Source: Plotosus lineatus
Taxonomy: Eukaryota > Chordata > Actinopteri > Siluriformes > Plotosidae
Assembly (NCBI GenBank): GCA_024760905.1
Contig: CM045733.1
Span: forward strand, 41,465,001 to 41,529,000
Length of the DNA stretch: 64,000 bases
Direction: 5' to 3'
In this document: in pieces, positions 49,351 through 60,721 of the stretch
Layout: the number at the start of each line of letters is the position of its first letter
How positions within the stretch are numbered: the stretch's first letter is position 1
Notes under the pieces: generated by a model
What the model was told of the DNA's origin: nothing
Database searches by the model: none
The model's input: only the letters and a program-made list of their open reading frames with translations
Program-made: the position numbers and the translations under genes

Positions 49351-49772
49351 ATTTTCCTTGCGGTTCTGTATTTACAAAAAAAAAAGTTTAAAAAGAGCAC
49401 ATCTTAACCAGGGATGCCGATAATTATAGATGGTAGTGTACCTGCACACAGTCCTATTACTGATTTACTCGCTGGCCAAATTATTCAGTTTCTCTCTACT
49501 AATGCAGTCTATATTTGTTTTCAAAGCAACACTATCAATTTTAAAGAGCCAGCCCTATCACTGAGTTATTACCAATCATATAAAGGGCCAAGCATATGAG
49601 GATCCTGTAAAGCAATAGATTCTGTTTTCTTTTGAAGTTCAAGTTCATCTCTGTATAGAAACCAAAACTGGCAAAAAGTGTTTGATAGTTATTGACAGTC
49701 AGAGCTTCTCCACTGCACAAACATAACTGAATATAACTGAAATGATTTGAAGTATGTCTGGACAGACTTTAC

Positions 49773-49963
49773 CAATCATAGAGCACTTTTTGTTCCAGAG
49801 GTTGGCAAACACGGGAGAGACTTCATTGGCGTACTTCTCTTCAAAATACACCTTGAGCTCCTGTCCAGGGTAAATGGGCTGACAGCAACGGTACAGAATT
49901 CCCCCTTGATACTGAAATGCCACAAGATTTTTTTCTGCCTCATTGGGAGCACAGTTAACATAT
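49773..49963 (-). CDS. Gene B exon 4: C-terminal half of PR/SET domain
   Basis: Acceptor CATTTTTAG before 49963, donor G|GTAAAG after 49773, 191 nt. Encodes [26 protein letters not shown] and PGQELKVYFEEKY. The codon at 49845-49843 is TTT (Phe213), where mammalian PRDM9 has catalytic Tyr357 and gene A has Tyr. The RD of the usual NCARDDE is PN here. Otherwise the frame is intact and ends in phase 1 to join the finger exon. Confidence 0.9.
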
Positions 49964-50125
49964 CTAAAAATGTGTTGCAGAAAAGAAAAATTCAGATCAA
50001 TTTGCAGATCAAGATGAAGCATGGGCAATATATCAATGACAAGAGAAATTTCAAGTTCTTCCAACAAATCAGGAACTGTAAAATTAATGATTGAACAATG
50101 ACCTAACAACTGGTGTAGTCCTTAC

Positions 50126-50193
50126 CTCATCCAATTTGCATGTGTTACTCTTGTGGCATCTATGTATTCTTCATATTGTATGTGCCTATATAG
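50126..50193 (-). CDS. Gene B exon 3: middle of PR/SET domain
   Basis: A 68-nt exon, acceptor TTCTACAG, donor AG|GTAAGG. Encodes LYRHIQYEEYIDATRVTHAN then WMR, in frame after YSWV. Surrounding intron sequence (about 50210-50400) is alignable with that of gene A (3700-3870), which supports descent by segmental duplication. Confidence 0.87.
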
Positions 50194-51048
50194 CTGTAGA
50201 AAAATCACAAATTGACATTTTCTTAATTAAATCCATCTACACCTTAAAATCAAATGAGGTACACAGGAATGGGATGTTGGTTTATGTCAATATTATCAAG
50301 TATAATGAAGGCAGAGTCATACAACTCAAATATCAATCACTTGTGTTTTTGCATTTAATCAGATAGCTACAAAAATGCAGTGTTAATGTCAAAATATTTT
50401 GTCCAAATACATAAAATACTTGTAACATTTATTTAGACATGGCCATAGTTTTATGACTGATCCAGATTCAAAGATTTGCATAAATTAAAATTTTCAGTGG
50501 GCTTCATTTTACAAGCTCAATACAAGATATCTGGTATTCATAAAATGCACTTACTGTGGTGCTTTTCAATTATAAGAATACCATGATAAACTTAAAATGG
50601 CAAACTAATATTAATACACTCTTTAAAATGACATAGATTTCACATTAATATCTAGTGTCGTACACTGTGAATTTAAATTTGAAAACAAATAAACAACCAA
50701 AATTTGAGACATCTTGTTAAAATACTTGGGCAGTTAAAGAAACCTTAAAAAAATTGGAAAAGTTTGCATGGTTATAAAATTAAGCTAATTGGAGACATAT
50801 CCTAAAAGTTCACACATTTTCACATACCTATCCTGGATAGCAGGCATGAAAAAAAATTATGAGGCATGACCACTCAAGTGTGTATCACACATTGCACTTA
50901 AGCAAACAAATGTAATTAAAAAGTGTCTTTACATACCACTGGCAAGAATAAATAATTTAGTAGTTTTTAAATGACTATTTGAATTAACTTCATGAATTAA
51001 AAAGCACACATTTAATAAAACGTTATAATAAATGTATACTAAACTCAC

Positions 51049-51320
51049 CACCCAGGAGTATCTACTGTTCATGGCGTCCTCTCTGTCTACCAGCTCTCCC
51101 TGGTAGGGTCCAAAGTGTGCACCGGCTGGAATAGTCTCTCCCTTATTAAACACTCCGAGGCCTACATCAGGAATACTGGACTTTTGAATCTCTAGTCCAG
51201 TAGGAATAGTTTGCCTGGCTCTGTCGGGAACCCCCAAGGGAACAGGTGTATCAGTGATGAAGAGAGGTGGTCCATGAAGCTCACACTTGTTGAAGAAGAA
51301 TGATTTGCAAACTTCACAGT
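51049..51320 (-). CDS. Gene B exon 2: zinc knuckle and N-terminal PR/SET
   Basis: Acceptor CAATTCCCAG, donor GTG|GTGAGT, 272 nt. Encodes CEVCKSFFFNKCELHG (knuckle residues C61, C64, C72, H75), IPTGLEIQKSSIPDVGLGVF and HFGPYQGELVDREDAMNSR to YSWV. Tyr132 in GPYQG matches Tyr276 of mammalian PRDM9. Differs from gene A at scattered positions only. Confidence 0.92.
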
Positions 51321-51441
51321 CTGGGAATTGAAAGCACATTACAAAACTTGTATAAAAAACACTATTGCACTTTGACTGTAATATTGTGATCACTAGATCT
51401 CTGAGAGTATTTCTGAGCTCAAGAATGGCCCGTTATCTTAC

Positions 51442-51619
51442 AGAGGTAGTCTTTATTATCAGGATTTTCCTCTTTAATGGAGGAAACTTCAGGTGAGATG
51501 TCGGGGATGTTTGCATGATTGTAGATGTCCAGGTCCAGTGTCTCCTCTTCCTTTACACAGACTTCTATCACTTCGGATGGCCATCCATCTGAAGTCTCTG
51601 TTTTCACATCTTCATACAT
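51442..51619 (-). CDS. Gene B exon 1: acidic N-terminal exon
   Basis: Begins MYEDVKTETSDGWPSEVIEV and includes SSIKEENPDNKDYL; 59 codons plus one base. The ATG directly follows an acceptor (CATTTAAG|ATG), and this start was chosen because the gene A exon starts at the same place. An upstream in-frame ATG at 51661 would lie in the intron. Donor CTCT|GTAAGAT, phase 1. Confidence 0.85.
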
Positions 51620-51806
51620 CTTAAATGAAGGGAACTTCAAGTGAGATGTCAGCCATTGCACTCATTCAGCATTCACCTTATAGTTTCTTTTCCACCCCTC
51701 ATTATGTAATATGGTTTATTTTTTTTTGTGTGTGATTAGCTTGTAGGAAAGCAGTGAAAGTGAGTCAGTCAAATACAAACATTGGTTCAACTTTATCATG
51801 TTTTAC

Positions 51807-51880
51807 CTGTGAGGGTTCGGGATGCAGAGACGTCCAAGATGCACACTGTCTGTCTCCTCCTGAATTCATGATAATAGTGC
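51807..51880 (-). other. putative untranslated first exon of gene B
   Basis: On the minus strand CGAACCCTCACAG|GTAAAAC is a good donor following a GC-richer stretch, 187 bp upstream of the acceptor used by exon 1. The start of transcription is unknown, and the right limit given is a guess. Gene A has no recognisable counterpart. Confidence 0.35.
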
Positions 51881-51899
51881 TACAACAACATGATTATTA

Positions 51900-52022
51900 T
51901 TACATGATTATAATCACATTTTTGTATAACAGGAACCATATGATTATAGAAAGCAGTTTGTAAACATTTAATTCACAACAGTAATTCAGTTTAGTTAAGT
52001 GTTCAGAAACAACAACAACAAC

Positions 52023-52057
<35 letters not shown>

Positions 52058-52479
52058 CATAAAATTGTTCAATTAGTAAAGTTCTTAGATGGGTTCTGAG
52101 CATTATGAATGGTCTGCTGTCTCCAAATTAATTATTTTTATTATTATTAAATATTGCTTGAATCAAAATATCAAAAATCAGAGAGTCAAGTCAGCCACTT
52201 GGCGTGGTCATCATTATCATGCTTTTAAAAAAATGCAAAAATAAATCACTAAAATCTTGTTTTAGTTTGTAGTTTCTTTGTGGTCGATGCACCAATGCTA
52301 ACTGGTTAACTTAGAAGGATGTCTTAGCTGCGAGGAGCAACTCAAGTACTGAGGTCTTCTTTTCTGAAGCCTGTTTCTTGGAGCAAGCCAATAATGTCAA
52401 GTTTGGTGGAAACAAACACCTAATTTTTAAAAAATAAAATATAAATACACACATTAAAATAAATATGCTTGTCATATGT
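51900..52479. repeat. upstream flank of gene B with (AAT)n repeat
   Basis: A run of about eleven AAT units lies at 52021-52054, preceded by AAC units. The rest is AT-rich with nothing recognisable; any promoter of gene B would be near here but none can be pointed to. Confidence 0.6.
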
Positions 52480-52496
52480 ATAAATGTTTAATGTAT
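52480..52496. repeat. 17-bp target-site duplication of RTE LINE
   Basis: ATAAATGTTTAATGTAT here and at 55412-55428, exactly bordering the RTE element between them. Marks a single complete insertion event. Confidence 0.93.
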
Positions 52497-52524
52497 CTTC
52501 TTTTTTTCCTTTCGGCTTTTCCCT

Positions 52525-54045
52525 TCAGGGGTCGCCACAGAGAATCATCTGCCTCCATCTCACCCTATCCTTTGCATCTTCTTCTCTTACACCAACGACC
52601 TTCATGTCCTCCTTCACCACATCCATGAATCGTCTCTTTGGTCTTCCTCTAGGCCTTTTGCCTGGTAGTTCCAGCCTCAGCATCCTATTACCAATATACT
52701 CACTATCCCTCCTCTGTACATGTCCAAACCATCTCAATCTAGCCTCTCTGACTTTGTCTCCAAAACGTCTTACATGTGCTGTCCCTCTGATGTGCTCATT
52801 CCTAATCCTATCCATCCTCGTTACTCCCAAAGAGAACCTCAACATTTTCATCTCTGCTACCTCCAACTCTGCCTCCTGTCTTTTCCCCAGGGCCACTGTT
52901 TCTAACCCATACAACATCGTTGGCCTCAACACCGTCTTGTACACTTTTCCTTTCATTCTTGCCGATACCCTCCTATCACACATCACACCGGACACTTTTC
53001 TCCAACCATTCCAACCTGCCTGCACATGCCTCTTGACCTCTTTTCCACACTCTCCATTGCTCTGGATTGTTGAGCCTAAGTACTTAAAATCCTCTACCTT
53101 CCTTATATCTGCTCCCTGTAATCTCACCGTTCCTCTTTGGTCCTTGTCATTCATGCACATGTATTCTGTCTTATTGAGGCTAATCTTCATTCCCCTCCTT
53201 TCCAGGGCATACCTCCACCTCTCTAGATTTTCCTGCACTTGTTCTCTGCTCTCACTACAGATCACAAGGTCATCTGCAAACATCATAGTCCATGGGGAAT
53301 CTTGTCTAACCTCGTCTGTCAGCCTGTCCATCACCATAGCAAACAAGAAGGGGCTGAGAGCTGACCCTTGATGCAGTCCCACCTCCACCTTGAACTCTTG
53401 TGTCACACCGACAGCACACCTCACCACTGTCTTACATCTCTCATACATGTCCTGCACCACTCTAACATACTTCTCTGCCACTCCAGACTTCCTCATGCAA
53501 TACCACAGTTCTTCTCTCGGCACCCTGTCATATGCTTTCTCCAGATCCACAAAGGCACAATGCAGCTCCCCCTGACCTTCTCTGTACTTCTCCATTAACA
53601 TCCTCAAGGCAAACACTGCATCTGTGGTGCTCTTTCTTGGCATGAAACCAAACTGTTGTTCACAAATGCTGACTTCTGCCCTTAGTCTATCTTCCACTAT
53701 TCTTTCCCATAACTTCATCGTATGGCTCATCAACTTTATCCCTCTATAGTTGCCACAACTCTGCACGTCTCCCTTGTTCTTAAAAATGGGCACCAGCACA
53801 CTTCTCCTCCATTCCTCTGGTATCCTCTCACTCTCTAAGACCTTGTTAAATGTTCTTGTCAGAAAATCTACTGCTACCTCTCCTAGACACTTCCATACCT
53901 TCACCGGTATGTCATCAGGACCAACTGCCTTTCCATTCTTCATCCTCTTCAATGCCCTCCTCACTTCACCCTTACTAATCTTTGCTACTTCCTGGTCCTC
54001 AACAGTCACCTCTTCTACTCTTTTTTTCTCTCTCATTTTCCTCAT
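52525..54045 (-). pseudogene. RTE reverse transcriptase frame
   Basis: 506 codons. RT motifs in order: SVLVPIFKNKGDVQSCGNYR, ICEQQFGFMPRKSTTDAVF, HCAFVDLEKAYDRVP, VEVGLHQGSALSPFLFAMVM, MMFADDLVICSESREQ with the active-site Asp pair, FKYLGSTIQSNGECG, then the C-terminal RLRWFGHVQRRDSEYIGNRM and RPRGRPKRRFMDVVKEDMK. The start is set by a frameshift in a run of A (about 54035); the frame on the other side carries ELMNEENERE. The protein would copy its own RNA at the nicked target. Confidence 0.88.
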
Positions 54046-54048
54046 TCA

Positions 54049-55411
54049 TCAGCTCTTCAAAGTACTCTTTCCATCTTCCCAGCACACTTCTGTCATCAGT
54101 CAATACATTTCCCTCTCTGTCCTTTATCAATCTAACTTGCTCCACGTCCTTCCCATCTCTATTTCTCTGCTGTGCCAACCTATATAAATCATTTTCTCCC
54201 TCCTTACTTTCCAACCGAGCATACAAGTCATCAAACGCGCTCTGTTTGGCCTTTCACACTGCTACCTTTGCCTTACGCTGTGTCTCCCTGTACTCCTGTT
54301 TACTCTCTTCGGTTTTCTCAATGTCCCACTTCTTCTTAGCGAATCTCTTCCTTTGTACACACTCCTGCACTTCCTCATTCCACCACCAAGTCTCCTTATC
54401 TACTTTCCTTCCAGAGGACACACCAAGTATTCTCCTACCTGTCTCCCTGATCACATTTGCTGTAGTTGTCCAGTCATCTGGAAGCACTTCCTGACCACCC
54501 AAAGCCTGTTTCAACTCCTCATTGAAGACAACCTGACACTCTTCCTTTTTCAACTTCCACCACTTTGTCTTCTGCTCTGCCTTTGCCTTCTTCACCTTCC
54601 TCACCATCAGCATCATCCTGCACACCACCATCCTATGCTGTTTGGCAACACTCTCACCCGCTAATACTTTGCAGTCACTGACTTCCTTTAAATTACATCG
54701 CCTGCACAAGATGTAGTCTACCTGTGTGCTCCTATCTCCACTTTTATAAGTCACCCTATGCTCCTCTCTCTTCTGGAAGAAAGTATTCACCACAGCCATT
54801 TCCATCCTTTTTGCAAAATCTACCAACATCTGTCCTTCTGCGTTCCTGTCCTGGATACCAAACCTACCCATCACTTCCTCGTCCCCTCTGTTTCCTGCAC
54901 CAACATGTCCATTGAAGTCTGCCCCAATGACCACTCTTTCACCTCTGGGGGTACTCTGCATCACTTCATCTAACTCCCTCCAGAATCTCTCCTTCTCTTC
55001 TCGCTCACATCCTGTCTGTGGGGCATAAGCACTAACAACATTGACCATCACACCTTTAATTTCTAACTTGAGACTCATCACTCTGTCTGACACTCTTTTC
55101 ACTTCTAGAACATTCCTGGCAAACTCCTCCTTCAAGATGACTCCGACTCCATTTCTCTTCCCATCCACACCGTGATAAAACAGCTTAAACCCTGCTCCTA
55201 TGCTTCGAGCCTTGCGACCTTTCCACCTGGTCTCCTGAACACACAGTATGTCCACCTTCCTCCTCTGCATCATGTCAGCCAGCTCTCTACCTTTTCCTGC
55301 CCTAGTTCCAACGTTCAAAGTCCCTACTTTCAGTCCTAGACTCATGCCTTTCCTCTTCTCTCTCTGGCAACGGACACGCCTCCCGCCTCTCCTTCTTCGA
55401 CGTCTTCGACC
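54049..55411 (-). pseudogene. RTE endonuclease frame
   Basis: Reads LKVGTLNVGTRAGKGRELAD, LCVQETRWKGRKARSIGAGF (catalytic Glu), VVSAYAPQTGCEREE, VVIGADFNGHVGAGNRGDEE, DRSTQVDYILCRRCNLKE, then a Trp-rich linker KETWWWNEEVQECVQRKRF. A single TGA near 54255 interrupts after KVAV; the frame then continues to 54049. Homologous to the CFDP2/BCNT-like endonuclease that has been captured in some host genes, but here it is clearly within a LINE. Confidence 0.88.
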
Positions 55412-55500
55412 ATAAATGTTTAATGTATACATACATCATATAATATCAAATATTTTCTCAGCACATGAGAAAATCACCATCTATAAAGATCTATATGTAC

Positions 55501-58315
55501 TTCTTTTCCTTTCGGCTTTTCCCTTCAGGGGTCGCCACAGCAAACCATCCGCCTCCATCTCACCATATCCTCTGCATCTTCTACTCTTACTCCAAGGAAC
55601 TTCATGTCCCCCTTCACCACATCCATAAATCTCTTCTTTGGTCTTCCTCTATGCCTTCTGCCTGGTAGTTTAAACCTCAGCATCCTACTGCCAATATACG
55701 CACTATCCCTCCTCTGTGCATGTCCAACCTGTCTCAATCTAACCTCTCTGACTTTGTCTCCAAAACCTCTAACATGTGCTGTCCCTCTGATGTAGTCATT
55801 CCTGATCCTATCCATCCTCATTACTCCCAAAGAGAACCTCAACATTTTCATCTCTGCTACCTCCAGCTCTGCCTCCTGTCTTTTCCCCAGGGCCACTGTT
55901 TCTAAACCATACAACATCGCTGGCCTCAACACCGTCTTGTACACTTTTCCTTTCATTCTTGCTGACACTCTCCTATCGCACATCACACCGAACACTTTTC
56001 TCCAGCCATTCCAGCCTGCCTGCACACGCTTCTTCACCTCTTTTCCACACTCTCCATTGCTCTGGATTGTTGAGCCTAAGTACTTAAAATCCTCCACCTT
56101 CCTTATCTCTGCTCCCTGTAACATCACCGTTCCTCCTGGGTCCTTCTCATTCACACACATGTATTCTGATTTTCTGAGGCTAGCCTTCATTCCTCTCCTT
56201 TCCAGGGCATACCTCCACCTCTCTAGATTTTCCTCCACTTGTTCTCTGCTCTCACTACAGATCACAATGTCATCTGCAAACATCATAGTCCATGGAGATT
56301 CTTGCCTAACCTTGTCGGTCAGCCTGTCCATCACCATCGCAAACAAGAAGGGGCTCAGAGCTGATCCTTGATGCAGTCCCACCTCCACCTTGAATTCATC
56401 GGTCACGCCGACAGCACGCCTCACCACTGTCTTACATCTCTCATACATGTCCTGCACCACTCTGACATACTTCTCTGCCACTCCAGACTTCCTCATGAAA
56501 TACCACAGTTCTTCTCTTGGCACCCTGTCATATGCTTTTTCCAAATCCACAAAGGCACAGTGCAGTTCCCTCTGACCTTCTCTGTCCTTCTCTATTAACA
56601 TCTTCAAAGCAAACACTGCATCTGTGGTGCTCTTTCTTGGCATGAAACCAAACTGTTGCTCACAAATGCTTAAAAATGGGCACCAGCACACTTCTTCTCC
56701 ATTTCCCCGGCATCTGCTCACTCTCTAAGAACTTGTTGAATGTTCTTCTCAGAAAATCTACTGCTACCTCTCCTAGACACTTCCATACCTCCACAGGTAT
56801 ATCATCAGGACCAACTGCCTTTCCAGTTTTCATCCTCTTCAGTGCCCTCCTCACTTCACCCTTACTAGTCTTTGCTACATCCTGCTCCCCAATGGTCACC
56901 TCTTCTACTCTTTTTTCTCTCTCATTTTCCTCTTTCATCAGCTCTTCAAAGTACTCTTTCCATCTTCCCAGCACACTTCTGTCATCAGTCAATACATTTC
57001 TCTCTCTGTCCTTTAGCAATCTAACTTGCTGCACGTCCTTCCCATCTCTATTTCTCTGCTGTGCCAACCTGTATAGATCATTTTCTCCCTCCTTACTGTC
57101 CAACCTATCATACAAGTCATCATACACCCTCTGTTTGACCTTAGCCACTGCTACTTTCGCCTTACGCTGTGTCTCCCTGTACCCCTGTTTACTGTCTTCG
57201 GTCCTCTCAATGTCCCACATCTTCTTAGCTAACCTCTTCCTTTGTACACACTCCTGCACTTCCTCATTCCACCACGAAGTCTCCTTATCTACTTTCCTTC
57301 CAGAGGACACACCAAGTACTCTCCTACCCGTCTCCCTGATCACATTTGCTGTGGTTGTCCAGTCATCTGGAAGCACTTCCTGACCACCCAAAGCCTATTT
57401 CAACTCCTCCTTGAAGACAATACGACCCTTTTCCTTTTTCAACTTTCACCACTTTGTTTTCTACTCTGCCTTTGCCTTCTTAACCTTCCTCACTATCAGC
57501 GTCATGCTGCATACCACCATCCTATGCTGTTTGGCAACACTCTCACCCACTACTACTTTGCAGTCACTGATTTCCTTCAAATTACATTGCCTGCACAAGA
57601 TGTAGTCTACCTGTGTGCTCCTACACCCGCTTTTATAAGTCACCCTATGCTCCTGTTTCTTCTTGAAGAAAGTATTTACCACAGCCATTTCCGTACTTTT
57701 TGCAAAATCTAACAACAACTGTCCTTCTGTGTTCCTGTCCTGGATACCAAACCTGCCCAAACCAAACCTTCCTCGTCCCCTCTGTTGCCTGCACCAACAT
57801 GTCCATTGAAGTCTGCACCAATGACCACTGTTTCACCTTTGGGGGTACTCTGCATCACTTCACCTAAGTCACTCCAGAATCTCTCCTTCTCTTCTAGCTC
57901 ACATCCTGTCTGTGGGGCATAAGCACTAACAACATTGACCATCACATCTTCAATTTCTAACTTGAGACTCATCACTCTGTCTGACACTCTTTTCACTTCT
58001 AGAACATTCCTGACACCATGATAAAACAGCTTAAACCCTGCCCCTAAGCTTTTAGCTTTGCTACCTTTCCACCTGGTCTCCTGAACACACAGTATGTCCA
58101 CATTCCTCCTCTGCATCATGTCAGCCAGCTCTCTATCTTTTCCTTGTATAGTTCCAAATTCAAAGTCCCTACTCTCAGTCCTAGACTCGTGCTTTTCCTC
58201 TTCTCTCTCTGCCTACGGACACGCCTCCCACCTCTCCTTCTGCGACCAACAGTAGTCCAATTTCCATCAGCACCCCGTTGGTTGACAGCACTGATGGCGG
58301 TCTTGTTAAATGTAC
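55501..58315 (-). mobile_element. second RTE LINE, minus strand, defective
   Basis: Same family and orientation as the preceding element, about 90 bp upstream of it. The 3' end CTGAAGGGAAAAGCCGAAAG is near 55510; the 5' end at about 58308 reads GTTGGTTGACAGCACTGATG in reverse. ATGTAC at both borders may be a short target duplication. The endonuclease lacks about 30 residues after FYHGV (near 58015), and the RT lacks about 40 residues between VPIFK and SICEQQ (near 56675). Remaining RT motifs (FADDIVICSES, VEVGLHQGSALSPF) are intact. Confidence 0.9.
55525..56721 (-). pseudogene. RTE reverse transcriptase, C-terminal two thirds
   Basis: Open frame with QQFGFMPRKSTTDAVFALKM, VDLEKAYDRVPREELWYF, MMFADDIVICSESREQVEEN and the C-terminal RPKKRFMDVVKGDMK. 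Upstream, 57391-56660 in another frame carries the endonuclease/RT linker and RT motif 0-1. The deletion at the junction removes part of the fingers, so the copy is dead. Confidence 0.85.
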
Positions 58316-58499
58316 GATTAAAACAATCCTCTCACTTGATATGCAGTGAAGCAACATGCAACATTCAGCTGCTTAATCAGATGATACAGTGTGTGCAAAT
58401 CAGTTGCATGATGAAAAAGTATCATGTAATTAAAAGAGTGAATACAGTACGCTATGTATGGTGTGCGTGGATGCACAAGGGTGAAGTGCCAGTGTAGTA

Positions 58500-60115
58500 T
58501 TGTAGTGCAGATAGTGCTTGCACCCTCTCGCTTTTAGCTGCTACTGCTACCTAGCCACAAGGCGAAAAAGGAGCAGAGTGCGTAAGCCTCCCCTGGCAGT
58601 ACATAACCTTTCCATCATCAAGACTCTTGCAGTGCCTCTTCATGGTACCACACATCAACTGGGTACCTTGCTGCGCCAGGCTAAACTACAGGGGATCTCA
58701 AATGAGCTTGGCCCCCAGAAGTCGAAGGTGCAGGCCCACTGGCATGTGGACATGCACTGACTTCCACCAACCAAGCCCCAGCTATAGGTCAAATAGCCCC
58801 ACTGCCTTGTGGAACACTAGGGATAGTGGAAGGCTAGGGGAGTAAACCCCAACAGAAAATCCAGAGTGGAGCCCCTAAGGCGGTCGGATGCCCAAATATG
58901 CATTCTTCCGGCAGCTCCTGCAGTCAACCTGGTACCAAATGTACTGCTCTTCACCTTTCCTTTGGATGTTACCAGTAGGATCGAGAGGGGGAGTCTGACG
59001 CATGGGCAACCCAGTCTTTCCATACCTTCTGCCCTGGCTAGCGCCCTGGAGAAGACACTTCAGCCTCACTGTAGCAGTGTGGAACAAACACAGAGAGCAA
59101 TGATAAGCATGACAAGCTCAATGATACTCATGATAAGCTCAAGCCTAATTCACATAAAGCTGGGTGCCAGGGATTGTTCTTGACGGTGGGAGGGGTTATT
59201 CAACTCCATTTAGGCAACTATCACCCGCCTCAAGCTGGGCAGCCCCCAGCCAATAAGCTGTTGCCCCAGCACTGGCCACCTGTCTCACTGGGTATAATGC
59301 CTGAAAATTGGTCAGTAACTATGGCATCAAAGAATTCAAGAACAAGCAAGAAACCTCCACTTAAACTAGGAAGTTGGAATGCTCACACCATGATGACTCA
59401 GGCCCCCTGGATATAGAGAACACACACAAAACTGCTATCATGAACAAAGAACTTCTAAACCTCCAGGTTGACATTGCAGCCCTACAGGAAACGCCTCACT
59501 GACTCTGACACTTTGAAAGAAAATAAGTATACCTTCCTCTGGCAAGGAAATGAAAAAGGGGAAGCTAGACAGCATGGAGTACTTTTCACCATCAGAAACA
59601 CTCTCCTGAGCACAGTGGAAATTGGTGACACCAAAGCAGAGCGAATTCTCTCCCTACGTCTTAACACATCAAAAGGGCCTGTAAATATACTATGCGTCTA
59701 CGTCCCTACTCTCACTTCTTCCAGTGAAACCAAGGATAATTCTACAGTTAGCTGGATGAGGTAATCAAATGTCTTCCCAAGAAGGAGACATTATTTCTCC
59801 TTGGTGACTTCAATGCCAGAGTAAATTCACATCATGATGTATGGCCCGTCTGCCTTGGTAGCTTTGGTATGGGAAAGACAAAAGAAAATGGCCAACGCCT
59901 CCTGGAATTATGCACATACCATGAACTCTGAATTACCAATACCATACCACTTTCTTCTCAGTGAAACCCCACCACAGAGTTTCTTGGATGCACCCCTGAT
60001 CCAAACATTGGCATCAGCTAGACTTCATCATTGTCAAGTGTCACCACAGTGCTGTCTGTGATAGTGACCACTCTCTTGTCTGCACTAAAATCTGTCTGAA
60101 ACCCAAGAAGTGCAT
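58500..60115 (+). mobile_element. LINE 5' half with APE endonuclease, third family
   Basis: Plus strand. After a ~800-bp GC-richer leader, MASKNSRTSKKPPLKLGSWN at 59322 starts an endonuclease: NAHTMMTQA, LTLQPYRKRLTDSDTLKENK, GVLFTIRNTLLSTVEIGDTK, VNILCVYVPTLTSS, and LLGDFNARV in shifted frame near 59800. Truncated after about 60115; no RT present. Several stops. The motifs resemble a LINE known from fish and reptiles; clade not fixed. Confidence 0.75.
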
Positions 60116-60368
60116 TTTACGTATTTTGTAGTGCCACCAGTATTTAGGAATATACTTTCCACCAAATGTTCTCTCAGAAATAAACTGTATCATTGTATAT
60201 GTTGTCACTTTTTGTTTACTAAAAAACAAAAACATGTAAAACATGACCTACCTTGTGAATTACTGAAGGCAATTTCATATTTTCTTTAAAATGTATAATT
60301 AAAATACAATGCAACGACAGTTTATTAACCATTAAGGAATATTATAACAACTAACTGTAAACATAATA
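60116..60368. other. no feature recognised
   Basis: AT-rich spacer between the LINE fragment and the pogo-like element. Confidence 0.5.
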
Positions 60369-60687
60369 CAGTCGGCCCTCGACTTACGAAATTAATCCGT
60401 TAACGAGAGCATTTTTCGTAACCTGGAGTTTTCGTAAGTAGACATGCATTTCACATGTTCCAAAGCTCTCAAGACTACCTCATAAACCCTTTAAAAATGA
60501 TAAAAGTACATCAATTTTCTATGAAATGTGTTAAAAGTAAAACAAAATTATTTATTAAAACATTTAAACATTTTATTAACATATTAAACCATTTTATTAA
60601 CATATTTATTAATTAAACCATTATTAAACATTTTTATTAACGCACATACACACTGTCTCTCTATCTCTCTTTCTCTCTCTCTCTCTA

Positions 60688-60721
<34 letters not shown>

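Larger units (their letters stand above)
52497..55411 (-). mobile_element. RTE LINE, nearly intact, bounded by target duplication
   Basis: A 2.9-kb minus-strand element from the 5' end at 55411 to the 3' end CTGAAGGGAAAAGCCGAAAG at about 52505. It encodes endonuclease and RT in one long frame interrupted by only one stop and one frameshift (two next entries). The 17-bp duplication and the low number of defects point to recent insertion. This is the best copy in the window and served as the reference for all fragments. Confidence 0.93.

Noticed and set aside
49773..49963. Gene B as a pseudogene because of the lost tyrosine
   Set aside because: No frame break or splice defect is visible in any of the five exons; a changed or lost enzyme activity does not make it a pseudogene.
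52484..53371. Plus-strand 295-codon Leu/Ser-rich frame, and similar ones at 56676-57383 and 52-58 kb
   Set aside because: Antisense shadows of the RTE frames on the minus strand.
54254..55411. Possible host gene related to CFDP2
   Set aside because: The endonuclease is followed by RT in the same element, bounded by a target duplication and repeated throughout the window, so it is a LINE.
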